Part shown: in pieces, positions 62,783-64,000 of the stretch
Layout: each line of letters opens with the position of its first letter
Position numbering within the stretch: the stretch's first letter is position 1
DNA from: JAGXTF01 sp044224315
GTDB lineage: Bacteria > Bacteroidota > Bacteroidia > NS11-12g > UBA955
NCBI GenBank assembly: GCA_044224315.1
Contig: JBGAKR010000001.1
Coordinates: 930,001 to 994,000 of the forward strand
DNA: 64,000 bases
Direction of reading: 5' to 3'
Position numbers and translations under genes: made by a program
Notes under the pieces: generated by a model
The model's database searches: none
The model's input: the letters and a program-made list of their open reading frames with translations, nothing else
What the model was told of the DNA's origin: nothing

Positions 62783-64000
62783 ATGGAAATCATCAATACG
62801 CTTCCGGTATTTGAAAACAGCCAGGTATTAACTGCCTCGCAGCTCAATTCCATGCGCGATTATCTGCAGCAGCAAAACAATATAACCCGCGTAGGCCTTA
62901 TTGGGCGCGGTATTGTGTGCGGGCTGGAGGCAACGAAAATAGGCAGCGCCTATAAAATCAGTGCAGGCATTGGTGTGTCTTCATGGGGTTTTCTATTTTG
63001 TGTGGATGAGTGTGAACTCACCCAATTCAAAGAATACAAAATTCCGGATAATACCGATTACTTTCCCTTTCAGGATGATACAGGAAAACAGAATATTCCC
63101 CTGTGGGAACTGCTGCCAGCCGAGGCCGCCGGAAAAACGGGTGTGTCGCCCATCAGCAGTTTTGATGGCAATCTGAATGAATATATCGTGTTGTTGTATA
63201 TGGAAGAATACAACAAAGATCTTAAAAGTTGTTTGGGTAAAAGCTGCGATGAATTGGGCGTTGACCGTACCTATACCATTCGTAAATTATTAATTAAAAA
63301 TACCGATTTAGACATTGTAAATGCCGAAACTGGCAATAAAGGTGGTTACCTGTATCCGGGTTTATTTGATGCCGTAGAATTGCATTTAATGCAACCAATG
63401 TGGAATAAACAAACCACCACCGATTATGCGATGCTGGTGCTCTCCTACCTTTCACCTGTAGCCATTATTACCGAGCCTTTATTTAAAAATCTGGATACCA
63501 TTTATACTGCCATTTTTCCGGTATTAAAAAATAAATTTCCGAATTCTCCCATTGCCGATTTGCGCGCTAATTGGGACGAAACACTCATTAAATTCACCGA
63601 AGCCTATCTGCAAGGCAAAGCTTTTGGATTCCAATATATGTACGACAGGGCTGCCGATGCAGTTAAATCTGTAAACGAACTGGCCTGCGCTGCCATGCAT
63701 TTAAACAGCCAATGCAAGTTTAATTCCAACGCTTTTCCCATGCATTTAATGTTGGGCAAAATAAATTGTCCCCCTGATAAATACCGCCAGGAATTTGTTT
63801 ACTCTCCGCTATTTAATGAGCAGAAAGACTGGACCCAAAAAGTAATTAAATTATTTGCACGCACCACCGAAATTATCAGCAATTTTGTTGGAGAAGTTGA
63901 GTCAATCAGCAAAGAATTTGGAGTGGCCGCCACACCCAGCATGGAGAAATGGCAACCCCTGGGTAAAAGTTCCATCCCCATGTATTACAAACCCGAAAGC
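62783..64000 (+). CDS. eCIS-associated protein of unknown function, partial
   Basis: A frame opens at ATG 62783 and stays open to the window edge (406 codons seen). It begins MEIINTLPVFENSQVLTASQLNSMRDYLQ, then RVGLIGRGIVCGLE. No catalytic or signal motif is seen, and the Cys at CLGKSCDEL are few. Similar openings are known to me from proteins next to eCIS baseplate genes, but I cannot name a function; a tail-fibre or baseplate accessory role is a guess. The C-terminus is outside the window. Confidence 0.75.
   Translation, partial: MEIINTLPVFENSQVLTASQLNSMRDYLQQQNNITRVGLIGRGIVCGLEATKIGSAYKISAGIGVSSWGFLFCVDECELTQFKEYKIPDNTDYFPFQDDTGKQNIPLWELLPAEAAGKTGVSPISSFDGNLNEYIVLLYMEEYNKDLKSCLGKSCDELGVDRTYTIRKLLIKNTDLDIVNAETGNKGGYLYPGLFDAVELHLMQPMWNKQTTTDYAMLVLSYLSPVAIITEPLFKNLDTIYTAIFPVLKNKFPNSPIADLRANWDETLIKFTEAYLQGKAFGFQYMYDRAADAVKSVNELACAAMHLNSQCKFNSNAFPMHLMLGKINCPPDKYRQEFVYSPLFNEQKDWTQKVIKLFARTTEIISNFVGEVESISKEFGVAATPSMEKWQPLGKSSIPMYYKPES

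Noticed and set aside
45732..64000. Prophage or type VI secretion system
   Set aside because: No capsid, portal, terminase or lysis genes and no TssJLM membrane complex; a DUF4255 cap, two sheaths and Afp11/12-like genes fit an eCIS better.
1..64000. CRISPR arrays, tRNA, rRNA or insertion sequences
   Set aside because: No regularly spaced repeats with spacers, no cloverleaf sequences, and no transposase was seen on either strand.

Overview
The window is chromosomal DNA of a member of the Bacteroidota, probably near the Chitinophagales/Sphingobacteriales although the order cannot be settled by eye. The evidence is two proteins with type IX secretion C-terminal sorting domains, a GldH gliding lipoprotein, a STN/TonB receptor paired with a DUF4249 lipoprotein, DUF6089 proteins next to uppS-bamA, LpxK, and many Bacteroidota-type -7 promoter boxes (TAnnTTTG) lying a few bases before start codons. 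No rRNA, tRNA, CRISPR array or insertion sequence was seen.

Layout. 1-2.6 kb: a partial NUDIX gene facing pyrE with overlapping start codons, an alpha/beta hydrolase and two small envelope proteins. 2.7-6.6 kb: a secreted S46 dipeptidyl-peptidase (DPP7-like) and a hipBA toxin-antitoxin pair. 6.9-10.6 kb: a 1239-residue secreted T9SS cargo protein. 11.2-16.9 kb (minus strand): comM, gldH, lpxK, an SGNH hydrolase and a beta-CASP metallo-hydrolase, the last three with 4-bp overlaps. 16.9-22.9 kb (minus): DUF4249 lipoprotein plus TonB receptor, a DUF4197 lipoprotein and an Mg-chelatase-type AAA+ ATPase. 23-31.2 kb (plus): a rhodanese-thioredoxin lipoprotein, a ferritin-VIT transporter, a methyltransferase, two DUF6089 proteins (the second apparently starting at ACG), uppS and bamA. 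31.3-35.8 kb (minus): a small membrane protein, an ALDH7-type dehydrogenase, a DUF4143 ATPase with three sites at exact 32-bp spacing at its promoter, and an EamA transporter. 35.9-40.5 kb (plus): an M1 peptidase with a T9SS tail, then an MbnP/MbnH-like copper-protein pair and a beta-barrel. 40.5-45.3 kb: a cobalamin methionine synthase without its homocysteine domain, and a DEAD-box helicase.

From 45.7 kb to the right edge lies one tightly packed plus-strand operon for an extracellular contractile injection system (eCIS, the Afp/PVC/MAC family). Its order is: Pvc16-like cap protein, unknown protein, two sheath proteins, two tube proteins, DUF5908 peptide, LysM baseplate protein, VgrG-like hub, PAAR tip, gp25-like, baseplate J-like (Afp11-like), Afp12-like and a further protein cut by the window edge. 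The AAA+ ATPase, tape measure, tail fibre and cargo genes are not in the window and would be expected downstream. This is the most notable system here. Its unusual features are a first sheath carrying two extra tandem domains, a cysteine-rich tail on the baseplate protein, and two unassigned proteins.
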